The notes: a model not told the origin generated them from the sequence alone. A stretch of 64,000 bases of DNA from Limnanthes douglasii subsp. nivea (GCA_036936605.1 JAUPFV010000005.1:188354958-188418957); one strand, 5' to 3'. Shown: positions 29,300 through 41,780, counted from the first letter of the stretch. Numbers and translations: made by a program.

Positions 29300-31010
29300 T
29301 AAATCATATTAATACTTTTAAGATCAAATCTGATCAGGATGACCAGATTTTTTGGAAGTTACCAAAAAACAGGGATTTTAATACTTCTGATACTTGGAAT
29401 GTTATTAGAAGTGAAGTAAGTTCAACAAAACTAGTTTTTTAAAAAAGATTTGGAGTCATTTTGTTTCAAAAAAAAATTTCATTTTTATGTTGGAAAATCA
29501 TTAAAAATTATGTTCCCATTGACAATATCCTTACTAAAAGACATTTGGTTATTGTGTCTAAGTGTCAATTTTGTTGCAGTTGTGAAGAGAAAAATCATCT
29601 CTTCATCAACTGCAACTTTGCTTGGGCTATTTGGAATTATTTTGGGTGACTATTCAAGGTCCCTATTTATAGATTTATGACATTAAATCATTTGCTAATG
29701 ACATGGTTCAACTTTTCTAAAAGTAAATTTCATATAACTCATTTAGTCCCCAAGTAATGTGTTGGACTATTTGGTTCAACAGAAATAGCTCTAAGTTTAA
29801 CAACACCCATAATGATTTTCAGGTTGCTGTTAATAGAGTTTACAGGGTTATTCAGGCTATTGACTATGGGGATAAGTTAAGGTCTAAGCACTGGTCTCAT
29901 GCTTTCAATGCAGGAGCTGCGATGGGTTGTCAGTCAATAAATAAAAGGAAGAGAAGTGCTACATACCTGAAATGGCTGGCTCCTCCCTCAAGCAGGTTGA
30001 AGATTAATACTGATGGTTCGTGCCACTTTTCTGGAGAGTCAAGTGGCGGTCTGATTGTTAGAAACGATAAAGGCGATATTATTATGGAAAAAGGTTTTGT
30101 TTTTGGGAAGCTTACCCATTTTCAAGTCGAGTGTAAGGCCGCTGTTGAAGGGCTCCTCATTTGCAAGCTTAATGGCTGGGAAAATGTTGATTTAGAGTCA
30201 GATTGTCTGGCTCTAATCAGCATGCTTGCAAATGGTTTGTATACCCATTCTCTGGAACCTTTAGGTTTCCTTTGCAGAAGACTAATAAGCCCAGAAATGA
30301 CTCTCCGTCACATATCCAGAACTCAGAATTAAGCTGCGGACTGGATATCGAAGAGAGCCATTACTGACCGTCAAAGCTTCTCTTTTGACGGATGGAATGC
30401 TCCCTCTCAGCTGCTAGCAATCACTACTTTGGAAAGCTTGGGCCTGGGTTACATTGAAATCGATTAGGGTTTTGGTTGGCTGAAGTGACTTCAAGATGGA
30501 AGGATGCATGTGTTTGGAAGGGAGTTGGTGGATTTGCTGGTTCTACTCTCTGTTGGAGCACTGCACCCCTGTGAGGGTGAGCGTCGACCGGAAACCTGAA
30601 GACTGGTGCGCCTCTCCCCGATGTGTCTTCTCGAAAGAAAAGCAAATCGGAGATAGCGTCGACCTGGTGGCTGCAGTTGAGAGCTTTTAGGGTTTACTTT
30701 TGGCTGGTGGTTGATTGATTGAGGGATTTTGATTAGTTGCAATGGGTTGTGAGGTTGAAGTGGTAGCTGCAATGGGTTGATTCGATCTAGGGTTTTTCAG
30801 AATTGTGATTTAGGGCTTTCTGATCTAAGAGAGAGGCTGTCAAGTTTTGTCTGTTAGGGTTTCTTCAAAGTCGGGTTTGGGTGAATCGGGTTATGCGATA
30901 GGGCCTATTGCTTGGAAGCCCCTTTGTTATGTTCGTTTTTTAATTTCGCCTTTATTCTTTGTAAAACTTCAATTTTAATAATACAGTTTTCTTTTACTTA
31001 AAAAAAAAGG
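29300..31010 (+). pseudogene. 5'-truncated LINE: zf-RVT region, RNase H and 3' UTR
   Basis: Around 29330-29650 the translation gives DQIFWKLPKNRDFNTSDTW and then VIVSKCQFCCSCEEKNHLF with NCNFAWAIWNYFG, the zinc-finger region after the LINE RT. From 29757 a 191-codon frame begins MCWTIWFNRNSSKFNN and carries an RNase H domain. Its catalytic-type acidic residues lie in KINTDGSC, FQVECKAAVEG and ESDCLAL, and it ends RHISRTQN at a TAA that replaces the usual continuation. About 650 bp of 3' UTR-like sequence follows and ends in an A-run (about 31000-31008), as in an L1-type insertion. The RT and endonuclease are absent. Confidence 0.8.
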
Positions 31011-31094
31011 TGTTTAATTACTTCCCGATTGTTATGGTGCTTTTCTGTTAAATTTTATCTATTCATCTCACTCGAATAAGTTAGATAAGACAGG

Positions 31095-31227
31095 TTAATA
31101 TAAAAATAACAGATAAATATCAAAAAATAATAAAGTAAATAGGGTAAACTCATAAATAGAATTAATATAAAAATAACAAATAAATATAAAAAATAATAAA
31201 GTAAATAGGGTAAACTAGTAAATAGAA
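31095..31227. repeat. Tandem duplication of a 67-bp unit
   Basis: Two copies start TTAATATAAAAATAAC at 31095 and 31162 and share AATAATAAAGTAAATAGGG. They differ at only a few bases. Confidence 0.85.
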
Positions 31228-31755
31228 ATATTTGGAAGAAGATTTAATAAGACACCGTATATGAAATATAAAAAGGTACATTGAAAGGATGCGTATCAGT
31301 ATCCTGTTAGTTTGCCTGAGTCAGTGACAAAAATACAATTATTTGAAACAGGAATGACTCCTTTTCGGACGAAAGAAGCCAGGACCATGAATGCAATAGA
31401 AGTCAACCGCTAATAACTTGTTATTTCCCTACTTCTAGGACTTCCTGTTTTCTCCTCTAATGGCACATGATGGTAATAATAATATATTTCTTCGTTTCCA
31501 TGATTTATATTTAATTTTTTTTCTTATATATTAAATATTCTTTTTATATAAATATAAGATTTCATATTATTTGTTGTGTTTTATCAATAGAAATTCATGT
31601 TATAAAAACATACAATTTATATATAATATAATTTTAACATGCATTGCGAAAATAAAAAAAATGAATATTAACCAATATTCATTCTTATTAGTCTGACGTC
31701 CAACCATCGAGTCAGGTTAAATGGTGAGTATACTATCTCACGTTAAACTGTGAAT
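31228..31755. other. No recognised feature
   Basis: AT-rich target region of the copia element that follows. No coding motif is seen. Confidence 0.4.
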
Positions 31756-31760
31756 ATATT

Positions 31761-32110
31761 TGTTGTGAATGAGTCGAATAGTGTCTTGACAGTGTACTAT
31801 GTCCGGCAGTACAGTTTTGTGTTGTGATAGTGATATTGTCCAATCACTTGAGTTAGTCTTGTGGTATGAGCCCATTAGGCCCATAGTCTAGTAAGTCTAT
31901 TAATTCCCTATAAATAGATTACTAGGGCGACACAGAACACAATATGAAATCTGTAACCTTTTCTATCACAGTGAAACTCTTTCTCTGGCGGCGCCCGTGG
32001 ACGTAGACAATTGTAGAACCACGTTAAATACTGTGTTTCATTTAAATCTTTCATTCGTATATATTTTGTGCTTGAGCCATTTTGTGATAATTGCATAGTA
32101 TTTTATAACA
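31761..32110 (+). repeat. 5' LTR of the RT-less copia
   Basis: Starts TGTTGTGAATGAG and ends TTTTATAACA. A CCCTATAAATAGA TATA box lies at about 31907-31919. Length 350 bp. Confidence 0.93.
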
Positions 32111-32114
32111 AAAT

Positions 32115-32127
32115 TGGTATCAGAGCC
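32115..32127 (+). promoter_or_regulatory. Primer-binding site, initiator tRNA-Met type
   Basis: TGGTATCAGAGCC begins four bases after the 5' LTR and is complementary to the 3' end of plant initiator tRNA-Met, the usual primer for copia elements. Confidence 0.93.
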
Positions 32128-32166
32128 ACGTGGTGAAATTAAGGCTTTTGCAATTAGGGTTTCACA

Positions 32167-33132
32167 ATGGCGTCTACAGCAACAAAATACATGATTGAAA
32201 AATTTGATGGGGGATCCATCTCTGCGTTGTGGAAGATTAAACTGAAATCTTCATTGGTACTGCAAGGGTTGTGGAAGGCTGTGGAGAATAAGTTACCAGA
32301 AGAGATGAAAGAAGAGGAGAAACAAGATCTTCAAGAAAGGGCTTTGTGCTGGATTTTAATGAGTGTGAAAGACAATGTGCTTCGCGAGATTAGTGGTGAG
32401 AAGACTGCTGCCTGCGCATGGAAAAAGCTAGGAGATCTTTACTCAGATTAATCAGTAGTAAACCGATTATACTTGAAGAAACGTTTGTATGATTTCAGAT
32501 TGAAAGAAGGTATGTCCATAACAGAGCACCTAGATAATTTTAAATCAATTATAATGGACTTGGAGAACATAGATATCAATATTGAGGATGAGGATCAAGC
32601 TTTGTTTGTATTGAGATCGTTACCAGCTCCCTATGAAAACTTCGTAGATACCATTATGTATGGTAAGGATAAGTTATCGCTAGCAGATGTCAAAGGGGCA
32701 CTGAAATCAAAAGAGATGAGACAGTTGCAGCCAGACAATCAAGCTGAAAGGGAAGGTCTTATGACTATGGGAAGATCTAAAAGCAAAGCGAGTTCTTTAA
32801 GAAGGAAGAACTGGAGGTCCAAGTCAAGGGTGAAGCACTTAAACTGTTATGAATGCGGTGAGCAGGGTCATTATATGAGAGATTGTCCGAAACTGAATGG
32901 TAAGAAGGGAAATCAAAAGGAAAATGCAGCACACATTGTTGAAGGTGTGAACGATTCCGACGATAGTGAAAACAGTGGTAAAGGAGATGTATTGTGCGTG
33001 AGTTCAGAATTTGGGAAAAACTCTTGGGTACTTGATACTGGCACTACATATCACATGTTTCAGTTCAAGCAGTGGTTTGATACGTACAAGCCAATGCAGG
33101 GAACTGTCTATTTAGGGAAAATCATTCGTTGA
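32167..33132 (+). pseudogene. Gag and protease of the RT-less copia
   Basis: The frame opens MASTATKYMIEKFDGG, a typical copia gag start, and contains ENFVDTIMYGKDKLSL. The zinc knuckle CYECGEQGHYMRDC lies near 32860 and the protease active site SWVLDTGTTYHM near 33028-33060. It is interrupted by a TAA at 32449-32451 in the gag domain, apparently from a point change. A one-base loss near 33119 shifts the frame just after YLG. Gag and protease are otherwise recognisable end to end. Confidence 0.9.
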
Positions 33133-34418
33133 CTATTGGTGGTATTGGTAACGTCAGAATCAGAATGTTTGACGGGGTTGTTAGAATCTTGACGTGCTGG
33201 CATGTTCCCGGGTTAAAAAGAAACCTGATTTCTCTTGGGACTCTAGACTCTCGGGGTTACAAGTACCATGCAGAAAATGGTGTAATCAAAGAGACAAAAG
33301 GCTCAATGGTATGCATGAAAGGCAGTTTGCAGAAGGGTCTTTACATTCTCCAGGGGAGTGTTGTTATGGGCAATGCTGCATTAGCATCATCAAGTAGTAA
33401 TAGCCAAAGTAGGCAGGATCAAAATAAGTCGTGGAATTGGCGTCTTGGTCACATGAGTGACAGAGGATTAGTTGTTTTGGGAAAGAGAGATTTGTTGAAA
33501 GGGTATAAAGCAGAATCATTGGGATTTTGTGAGCACTGTGTGTTTGGTAAACAAACTAAAGTCAAATTCAGCAAATCGGCTGTAAGAAAGACTAAAGGCA
33601 CAGTGGACTACATTCACTCAGATCTTTGGGGTCCAAACAGAATTCCATCCAAGAGCGGAGCCAGATACTACATGAGTTTGATCAATGATTATTCAAGGAT
33701 GGTGTGGGTTTACTTTCTGAAAACGAAAGATGAGGCATATTCAACCTTTGTCAAATGCAAGACGATGATTGAGAAGCAAACACGAAGAAAAATCAAACGT
33801 CTTAGGACAGATAATGGGTTAGAATATTGCAGTCGTGAGTTCAACGAGTTCTGTGGAGCTGAGGGAATAGTGCGCCATCACACTTGTTCTAGAAAACCAC
33901 AACAGAATAGAGTCGCAAAAAGAATGAACAGAACGCTTTGTGACAAGGCACGAAGTATGCTCTCACATTCCGGTGTGGGAAAGGATTTTTGGGCTGAAGC
34001 TATCAATACAGAGTGTTACTTGGTGAATCGATCTCCATCAACGGCTATTGATTGTAAAACTCCTTTTGAGATTTGGTCTGGATCATCGGCTGATTATGAA
34101 CATTTGAGGGTGTTTGGTTGTCCTGCGTATGCTCATGTGAGAGATGGTAAGCTCGAGCCGAGGGCAAAGAGATGCATATTTCTAGGATATGCTACTGGAG
34201 TGAAGGGATATAGGTTATGTTGTACCTCTCCAAAGTCTCCAGGTTTTCTCATCAGTAGGGACGTTACTTTTAATGAGTTTGCTTATATAGACAGTCAGAA
34301 GGAAGTAGGAGAAATGGTCGAATCAGGATCGGTTGTGAGTAAACACGTGGAGCTTGAAGTAGAATCAGTTCATAGCAAGTCCAATAATTCAAGTGGTTCT
34401 GAGGTGGATCCAGAATGA
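33129..34418 (+). pseudogene. Integrase of the RT-less copia
   Basis: The 429-codon frame continues the polyprotein. The GAG-preintegrase zinc region has WNWRLGHMSDRG and CEHCVFGKQTKVKF. The catalytic core shows Asp in IHSDLWGPNR and Asp in RLRTDNGLEY. At the third catalytic position the sequence is RVAKRMNRTL, with Lys where the family has Glu, so the active site is broken. It ends at TGA (34416-34418), and the same frame continues beyond. A natural product would end in the linker between integrase and RT. Confidence 0.9.
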
Positions 34419-35216
34419 GGAGGTGAAGCGTCAGCATCAGATGATAGTGACGATGATGCGGCTGAACCAGAACAACAACCTTATAGCATAGCATTGGGCA
34501 GAGAAAGAAGAGATATTAGACTTCCAAAAAGGTATGCGAATCTAGTTGCATATGCTCTGTCAGTTTCAGAAAAAGTTGAGATGCAGGAACCTAGTAGCTG
34601 CAGAGAAGCTATAGCGAGTTCAGAGGCAGATCGATGGATTGGTGCTATGGGGGAAGAGATTGAATCTCTTCAAAAGAATACTGTGAACGTTGGCTTAACT
34701 TTTAACAAGACCGATATTGGTGAATCGCTGAATGATATTGCAGGATCATTGGTTGGTTTTGTTGATTCTGATTTTGCAGGTGATATGGATAAAAGAAGAT
34801 CTCTGACAGGATATGTATTTACTCTAGCTGGGAGTGCGATCAGTTGGAAAGCACAGTTGCAAGCTACTGTAGCTTTGTCTACAACAGAGGCAGAGTACAT
34901 GGCGGTAACAGAAGCAGTTAAAGAGGCAATATGGTTGCAAGGTTTGGTGACAAATTTGGGCTTGGATAGGACTACTACAAAAGTGTTTTGTGACAATCAA
35001 AGCGCCATACACCTTACAGGGAACCAGATGTACCATGAGCGTACAAAGCACATAGATGTCAGGTATCATTTTATTCGTGATATAATATCAAAGGGAATTG
35101 TTGATGTGAAGAAAGTGTCTACACACGATAATCCAGCATATATAATGACCAATGAAGTATCAGTTCGAAAGTTTAGAGAGTGCCTAAACTGGATCGGTGT
35201 TCGCACTATAGAGTGA
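34419..35216 (+). pseudogene. Linker joined directly to RNase H, reverse transcriptase deleted
   Basis: After the TGA the same frame resumes with LPKRYANLVAYALS and the start of the RT region, RWIGAMGEEIESLQKN. It then passes straight to TVNVGLTFNK and the RNase H text LVGFVDSDFAGDMDKRRSL, TTEAEYMAVTEAVKEAIWL and CDNQSAIHL. Everything between EEIESLQKN and NVGLTF, normally several hundred residues containing all RT motifs, is absent. The join at about 34680-34690 keeps the reading frame. The stop is at 35214-35216. Confidence 0.92.
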
Positions 35217-35302
35217 ATGCCTTAAGAGCATTTAGTGAGTCGGAAGAATAGAAGATTCTTTGTTGATAGTGAAGAAAGGATATTCGCCTAAATGGGAAGA
35301 TT

Positions 35303-35659
35303 TGTTGTGAATGAGTCGAATAGTGCCTTGACAGTGTACTGTGTCCGGCACTACAGTTTTGTGTTGTGATAGTGATATGTGATATTGTCCAATCACTTGA
35401 GTTAGTCTTGTGGTATGAGCCCATTAGTCTCATAGTCTAGTAAGTCTATTAATTCCCTATAAATAGATTACTAGGGCGACACAAAACACAATTTGAAATC
35501 TGTAACCTTTTCTATCATAGTGAAACTCTTTCTCTGGCGGTGCCCGTGGACGTAGACAATTGTCGAACCACGTTAAATCCTGTGTTGCATTTAAATCTTT
35601 CCTTCGTATATATTTTGTGCTTGAGCCATTTTGTAATAATTACATAGTATTTTATAACA
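35303..35659 (+). repeat. 3' LTR of the RT-less copia
   Basis: Same ends as the 5' copy and 357 bp long. The extra length is mainly a short ATATGTG duplication near 35370. The other differences are scattered single bases. Confidence 0.93.
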
Positions 35660-35664
35660 ATATT

Positions 35665-36255
35665 ATGTGGAATAAAAGCTACAGTTAATAAAACAAATCA
35701 CCTAAAGTAATTTTTAACGGCATGAAATTACGGTGACGATATAAAGTTATCTGACTATATATTTAGTTACGTTTTTAATCAATAACTTTTTATCAATAAT
35801 TAGAATTACATTTTAAGTTTAGATACTAGAATAAAAAATATATTTGTTCAATTATTTTTTGGTAATAAGAAATTCTTTTAATTGAAATTTTGCAACCACA
35901 AATTTTTAAGTCAATTTATAATCGATCATACAAATAATTCAGCTGTGCCTTTGTTAAAACTTTTCTAATGGCTGATTATGCAGATGGGGTTTCTAGCTTG
36001 TATCTTGTTTTCAATTTTTTCAACCATCCATTTGAGTCGATTGTAAAAGCCATATCAACCAGCAGCCTCGTACCAACAGTTTTGAGGATATTAATCTTCA
36101 TTGAATCTCCAAAAATATGAAGAATGTAGTAGTCAAAAAGTTCATGTATAACCCTGCTTACTAATTGGTTGACTCTGAGTTGTCTATTTTTAAATATCTA
36201 ACATCGAAGCTGGGGTTTGATTGACATAAAATTCACACTTTGGTATTGTAATTTA
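35665..36255. other. No recognised feature
   Basis: AT-rich sequence between the copia and the minus-strand LINE. The right part may be LINE 3' UTR. Confidence 0.4.
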
Positions 36256-36271
36256 AGGCCCATTTTGCAAT

Positions 36272-36910
36272 CTAGTCAACAATATTTTGTTCTCTATATA
36301 TGTGTCTTATAGTCATTAATGAATCAATTAGTTTTCTGCAACAATTGAGTATAGGTTTAAGGTACCATGGGGTTTTGCCACTGCTAAGAATCTCAAACAA
36401 AATAGAAGAATTTGTTTCAATGTCTAATAGCTTATACCTTTTTGCTTTACTTAGAATAAGACCATCTAGAAGAGCCATAGTTTTAGCAATTAGAGAAGTT
36501 TGTTTACCATATAATCTTCTTATACAATTCAGCACTTCACATTTGTTGTTTCTGATTATCATGCCTCCACTTAATTCACCATTAGATAAGCAAGCTCCAT
36601 CATAATTAAGTTCTAATATATTATTTAATGGAATTCCATTTGATTAATATAGCTTTATTATTATCATGTATGATTAAAGCCACCTAAGCTAGGTTGCTTT
36701 AAGATCTTCATACCAAAATTCATGCGAAGTATCAAATTGGAGCGGTTAAGTTTTGAAAAGATATATATTAATTTGTCTATTATACTATTGGTTGACATGT
36801 TTAGGTTATTGTATTTTGATTTGATTCTAGCAAACCATATGACCCAACAAATTATTGAAGACAAAATAGTTCTGATATGAATAGTTTTATTAGTTAAAAA
36901 AACCAACAAC
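36272..36910 (-). pseudogene. LINE RNase H domain remnant
   Basis: Minus-strand frames give CWVIWFARIKSKYNNLNM, then IRNNKCEVLNCIRRLYGK, LLDGLILSKAKRYKLLDIE and SLMTIRHIYREQN. This is the RNase H module at the end of plant LINE ORF2, closely similar in wording to the copies at 18.8 and 29.8 kb. Stops lie between the blocks. Confidence 0.65.
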
Positions 36911-38099
36911 TAATCATGTGGTGAAGTGTCATATGTTTTCTTATCAGAATTCCAAATAGACCTATGAAATATTTCCATATTTTTCAAGCAGTTTTATAAG
37001 AGATGAAAGTGTGATTATTGGTTCAATGTTATTTACAACATTGATATTTAGAAGTTATGCTGAAATACGTCTATCAAAGGATTGTAACTACTGAGATCAG
37101 TCATTTGAGTAGTCTTCAAAGAGTGAATGAACACTTCTTTAAGGTTATGTTATTCCAACCATTTTTTAATAAGATTGATTGAGTCTCCTGTTTTCTAATA
37201 TTGTCCAAAGTGTCTTTTATAGTAAAACAAACATTAGGAGAAGCATTCTATAGGATAGTGTCTTCTTTATCTTCATTAATTATGAATTTCAATATTCTAT
37301 TAATGTCACATGTTAGTATTTTGTCTTTGAATTTATCTAGATTCCAAAATCCATTTTGCTAGTAATCATTGATATTCTCTTCCTTACACCAATTATTATT
37401 TTCATTATAAGAGAGTTTGATTAAGGGATGAGTATAGTTCCATCTTTTAGCAAGAACTCTATTTTTCCTTTCCATACATTCCAATATATACAGTTTTCAG
37501 TAGTTTCTCTAATATATTAATTAGTCTTTTCCAAGTTTTTGAATCTGATTTTATGTGAGTTTTGAGAGGATATTTTGATGTACAGTAAATTTATGGCATG
37601 AGTATTGACTAGAGAGTCTTATGGTGTTTGAAATTTAGTCAATATACATGAAAATAAGTTTTGTACGTTCGTTAAGTTTCTTAAGTTGAGATATTCCTCT
37701 TCAAATATTTTACATACACTAAACAAATTGGACCAAATTATGGTTTTAGTATTTCATTAGAACCCCATAGAAACTTGTTGATTAACAAATTAATTTTAGA
37801 TATAAGTCGGTTGGGAAAAAAATAGCTTTGTACATAGTATATATGGATAGTTAGAAAGACTGATTGGATCGGTACCAACCTTCAACTAAAGGATAGTTTT
37901 TTGTTGTCCTAATCGAGGATTTTATTTTTCATCTTTGTCACCAATTCATCAAAGTAACATGACTTATTACTTGAATGAATTATAATACTAAGATACCCGA
38001 AGGGTAAATGGTTGTGTTTGAATCCAATTATGGTTTCAATATATTTAGTCACTTGTCTTGATATTTTTTTAGATGAAATGAAAGTTGTTGCAGGTTTGT

Positions 38100-39300
38100 T
38101 TATTAATTGCCCATAAAGTGTTTGGTAGTGCTTAAGGAATAAACGTAGTTTTTAACATTATAAGATGATCCATTCAAGATGATGATGAGATCATTTGCAA
38201 ATGCAAGATAATGAATGTTAAACCATCTTTTAGAATGATAACTCAAAGAGATGTCATCATGAAATAATATTTTATTACCTTTGAGTAAATATTCTTCACC
38301 AGTCATGAAAATGGTAAGTGACAATGGATCACACTGTCTTACTTCATCAAAAGACTTAAAGTAGACATGGAGAATGTCATTGATATTATAGAGAAGGTAA
38401 CTGAATCAATACCTTAATTGATTAACTCCGGCCACACTGTTTGGATTGAGTGTGTTTATTGAGTTGAATATTTCTTCAATAGTAAGAGGATCTAGAAGAA
38501 ATTGGTTATCTTGGGTAGTTATAATATTTGGTATAATGTCCTGAAGGTTAACTATATGAGAAAGGCTGGATTGAGATGATAAAAAGGTCTTTTAAATATT
38601 TTACATTAGTGTTCCCTAATAATGATTGATCTTCAGTCCATGATCCATCAATCTTTATTTAATGAATTTTGTTTTTGTTTTCTCTATTTTTTACATAATT
38701 ATAAAAACATTTTGTGTTACGATCACCCTATTTAAACGAATTTGTAGAACTGTTTTGTTCCCAATATGAATTTTATTTGGCAAGAATGTTTAAATGAATT
38801 TCTCTAAGTTTAGATAATTCAATTTTTTCATATATGTTTTTATTTTGTTTAAAACATGATTTTAACAAATTTTACTTCACCTTCTATTTGGGTTACACTA
38901 TCAAATATATTACGAAATGTGTCTCTTTTCCTAATCTTAAGCTTTTGTTTTAATCGTTTAAGCTTTGACCAGAAATCATTAATAAGAAAACCAGAGAGGT
39001 TCTCTTGCCAGCTAATGTCAACTATTATGAAGAAATCATTGTTGACTGTCCACATATTAAGGAATTTGAATGAAGTTATTGGTTTATTGTTGGCTGATAA
39101 AATTGTTATCCACAAAGGTGAATAATATGAGCCAGTTATGGCTAGATGTTTTACCTTTCTGATGTTAAAAAAATCTCTCCAAGAAACATTATAATATACT
39201 CTATCGAGACGCTTCTATTTGTTGTTATCGGACCATGTAAAATTTGATCTAGAGAAGCTTGGATCTTCTAATTTTCAGTCAATGATCATACTATTAAATA
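38100..39300 (-). pseudogene. LINE endonuclease C-terminus and reverse transcriptase remnant
   Basis: From the right: KLEDPSFSRSNFTWSDNNK with KRLDRVYYNVSW (endonuclease end), GSYYSPLWITI, FKFLNMWTVNNDFF, FWSKLKRLKQKLKI, then an RT segment with IHYLAFANDLIIILNGSS. The last is the catalytic FADD motif with Asn in place of the first Asp. Many stops and deletions are present. Confidence 0.7.
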
Positions 39301-40479
39301 CATCAATCCATTTCAAATAGAGAGTTGAACAAGCAAGCTGCTCAACCTTTTGAATTAAGAGGACCTTTATAAGATTTGTTTTTTGTTTTTTTAATCTTTA
39401 ACAAATAATGTTTTTTTTTTTAGATTTTTTTTTCAAGTATTGGAGATATGGGTAAGCTGCATGTATAATATTTCTTAGGAGATTCTTGTGAGTGTTCATA
39501 ATTTTAAAATTTATTTGAGGAGGTGAACATGTTTCCTAATACTATTGTATGATCGACTTTTATTATCTTATTACTAGAGACCTCTAAAGAGTCAAGTTTT
39601 AATGTTGGTTCATTTTCCTAGAAATGTTCAATACAAAAGTCCATATTCTTGGTATTTTCCATGTTTGGTGACTTCTGGGTGTCGTTGGAATCTGATGGCA
39701 TATAGTTTATGCTATTTATCTCAATTTCAACAAATTTTTAAGTCCTATTATAGTATATATATTTTATGGACGGTAGAAAAGAGATCATTGTTATTATAAT
39801 GGGTTCGATTGTTCTTGACAATAACAGATTTGAATTTTTGAACTCATATTTCCTTATGAGAATTTGAGTTCAAATTTAGATTTTAGTTTCCTCAAATGTT
39901 TGTTGTTTATCTTTTAGAATTTATCTATTTTTATTTGCAAGCAAATTATTACAGTTTGAATATTTATGTCCTATATTTTTGTATGTTAGACAGTAGGATG
40001 ACATATCACCATATACAATATCTTCTTAATATCCATCTCTCTCCTGAAATCCTATCCATATCTTTTGGGTCTGAGATTTGGATAAATCCATTTTCGAACG
40101 ATCTTTATAGTAGTCAAAGCGTGCTCTCGTTTTAGAAGGTATCCATTTTGAAAAAAAAGGTACCAAAGTCTTTGCAATGTTATTTATAGTATCCTGATTA
40201 TACATATATCCAAAAATATTAGGGAAAGAATCTCATACATGAGTTATATGACTCCTTATTTTGGGATTAAATCCTAGATACCATTTGACTATTTTAAAGG
40301 AAAACTATCATATCGTCCATACATCAAGTTTCCATATTTTTTAATGTACTTTTTATGGTTCAATTTAATTAATACATGTCCATAATCCCAGATTGAGATA
40401 CTAAATAAGCTTATGAATTTGAATGTTTGGGGGGAAGTTTTAATTAGTCTACTATATGAAATTTAACTACTAAAATAAA

Positions 40480-41050
40480 TTTTTTAAAAAAAAGGAGACT
40501 TCTTATCTTGTTTTGAAAAAATTACTAATTTGTAGTCTTCTTTTTCCTTGAAATGGACTTTGGCATGGGTGAAGTCATTTCCTTTGATTCTGGTGTAATC
40601 CGCATATGATTTTGTGTTGAATACATTAAGAATGGACTGTCTTATTAGATATTTACATGATGACTTTTCAAATATCGGGTTAGTCCTGGTCACCTTTAGC
40701 TCAAGAGCAATATAAAGGTTCTTTTGTTTGTGAGGAATATAAAGGTATTCTTCTTTTGCTGTATCGTTTTCTTGGTTATTCGATGCTTTGCCTCAATTCA
40801 GTCCTCTACTTGTTGATTTAGGAACTAGGCTTCAGTGTCTTAAATGGCTTCTTTTTCATAAAAGCCCCTTTTGTGATAGTAGCCCTTTCTTGGACATAAG
40901 TTGAGGCATTTTTCTAGCTTAAGGGAGGCTATAACTTTTGTTGATATGATCTCGTGTGCTTTGTCTGAAGCTAGGGGAATATTTTGGTCTTTGATTTAGG
41001 GTTCATAGCTTTCATCTAGGAAGGGGATAACGAAAGGGTTTCTTTGACAG
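40480..41050 (-). pseudogene. Possible LINE ORF1 / 5' UTR remnant
   Basis: A 69-codon minus-strand frame contains DYTRIKGNDFTHAKVHFKE and EDYKLVIFSKQD, loosely like the DUF4283 region of LINE ORF1. The assignment depends mostly on position upstream of the endonuclease piece. Confidence 0.35.
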
Positions 41051-41059
41051 AAGACCCGA

Positions 41060-41780
41060 TTAAATATTTTGTATATTTAAAATTATTGATTTTATTTTTC
41101 AATTTTATAATAATAAAAATAAGGTAATTTTCTATATATTACATAATTTTTCGAGCATCCATATTTAATCAACATTTCCACCAATCCCTCACTTGATTAA
41201 ATGTACTCTTTTTTATCTTTCTTTTGAGATAAATCTTTCCCATATAATAACATTTCTCTAAATTTTAATTTTACCTTAGTTAAAGACAACAAAGGTTAAG
41301 TGAGAAGACATCGATAGACGTAACTTTGAACAAAACTGCCATTTGACCCAACCAGTGAACTCACACAAACAATTATTTTATCAAACATTTATCCACAAAT
41401 CACTTAACATATTTTTGGCCATGTGCTCTATCCATTTCAAAAATCATAATGTGAGAGGAACTCATTCTCTCTCGAGAGGTGCGATTACCTCTAGAGTCTC
41501 ATAGGTACAATTCTTATAATGTTTTGTACCTTTAAAACACATGTTCCACTTGGACTGAATTGTATTAAACGTTCTTTAGAACTTATTCATCCATGATAAC
41601 GACCAGCATATCTCACACTCATCACTGATGAAACTCTAATTTATTTATAAACCTTTCACAAATAACTTATTATTACCCATTACAAACTCGATGTTTAAGT
41701 TCTCTATAGTCAAATTGGGTTGTTATTATTTGCAAAATAATTAATTTAAGAGTCTTAATATCATCCCTCTAAATGTAAAG
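41060..41780 (-). other. Probable 3' UTR or LTR of the split copia
   Basis: AT-rich sequence just beyond the RNase H end of the minus-strand copia. A 3' LTR is expected here, but its partner is outside the window and I could not fix termini. Confidence 0.4.

Larger units (their letters stand above)
31761..35659 (+). mobile_element. Ty1/copia element lacking its reverse transcriptase
   Basis: LTRs at 31761-32110 and 35303-35659 are very similar. A perfect 5-bp duplication ATATT flanks the element (31756-31760 and 35660-35664). The primer-binding site TGGTATCAGAGCC is at 32115-32127 and a purine tract (AAATGGGAAGA) precedes the 3' LTR. The internal order gag, protease, integrase, RNase H is copia-type, but the whole RT domain between integrase and RNase H is missing, so 3.9 kb replaces the usual 5 kb or so. 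The near-identical LTRs suggest that it moved as a deleted copy with help from a relative, or was deleted after a recent insertion. Confidence 0.93.
36260..41050 (-). mobile_element. Degenerate, nearly full-length LINE (L1 type)
   Basis: On the minus strand the pieces appear in LINE order: an ORF1-like fragment (about 40740-40480), endonuclease C-terminus (about 39300-39120), RT (about 39115-38100), zf-RVT region (about 37200-36950) and RNase H (36560-36270). All are broken by many stops and shifts. I found no poly-A tail or TSD, so the outer limits are estimates. A long T/A-rich patch near 39370-39440 may be a later insertion or slippage. Confidence 0.7.

Noticed and set aside
30424..30772. 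Overlapping frames with PLQPHNPLQLIKIP and similar text
   Set aside because: They lie in LINE 3' UTR-like sequence and show no family motif.
39602..40135. Two plus-strand frames of 65 and 79 codons
   Set aside because: Low-complexity, hydrophobic translations of AT-rich decayed LINE sequence in antisense.
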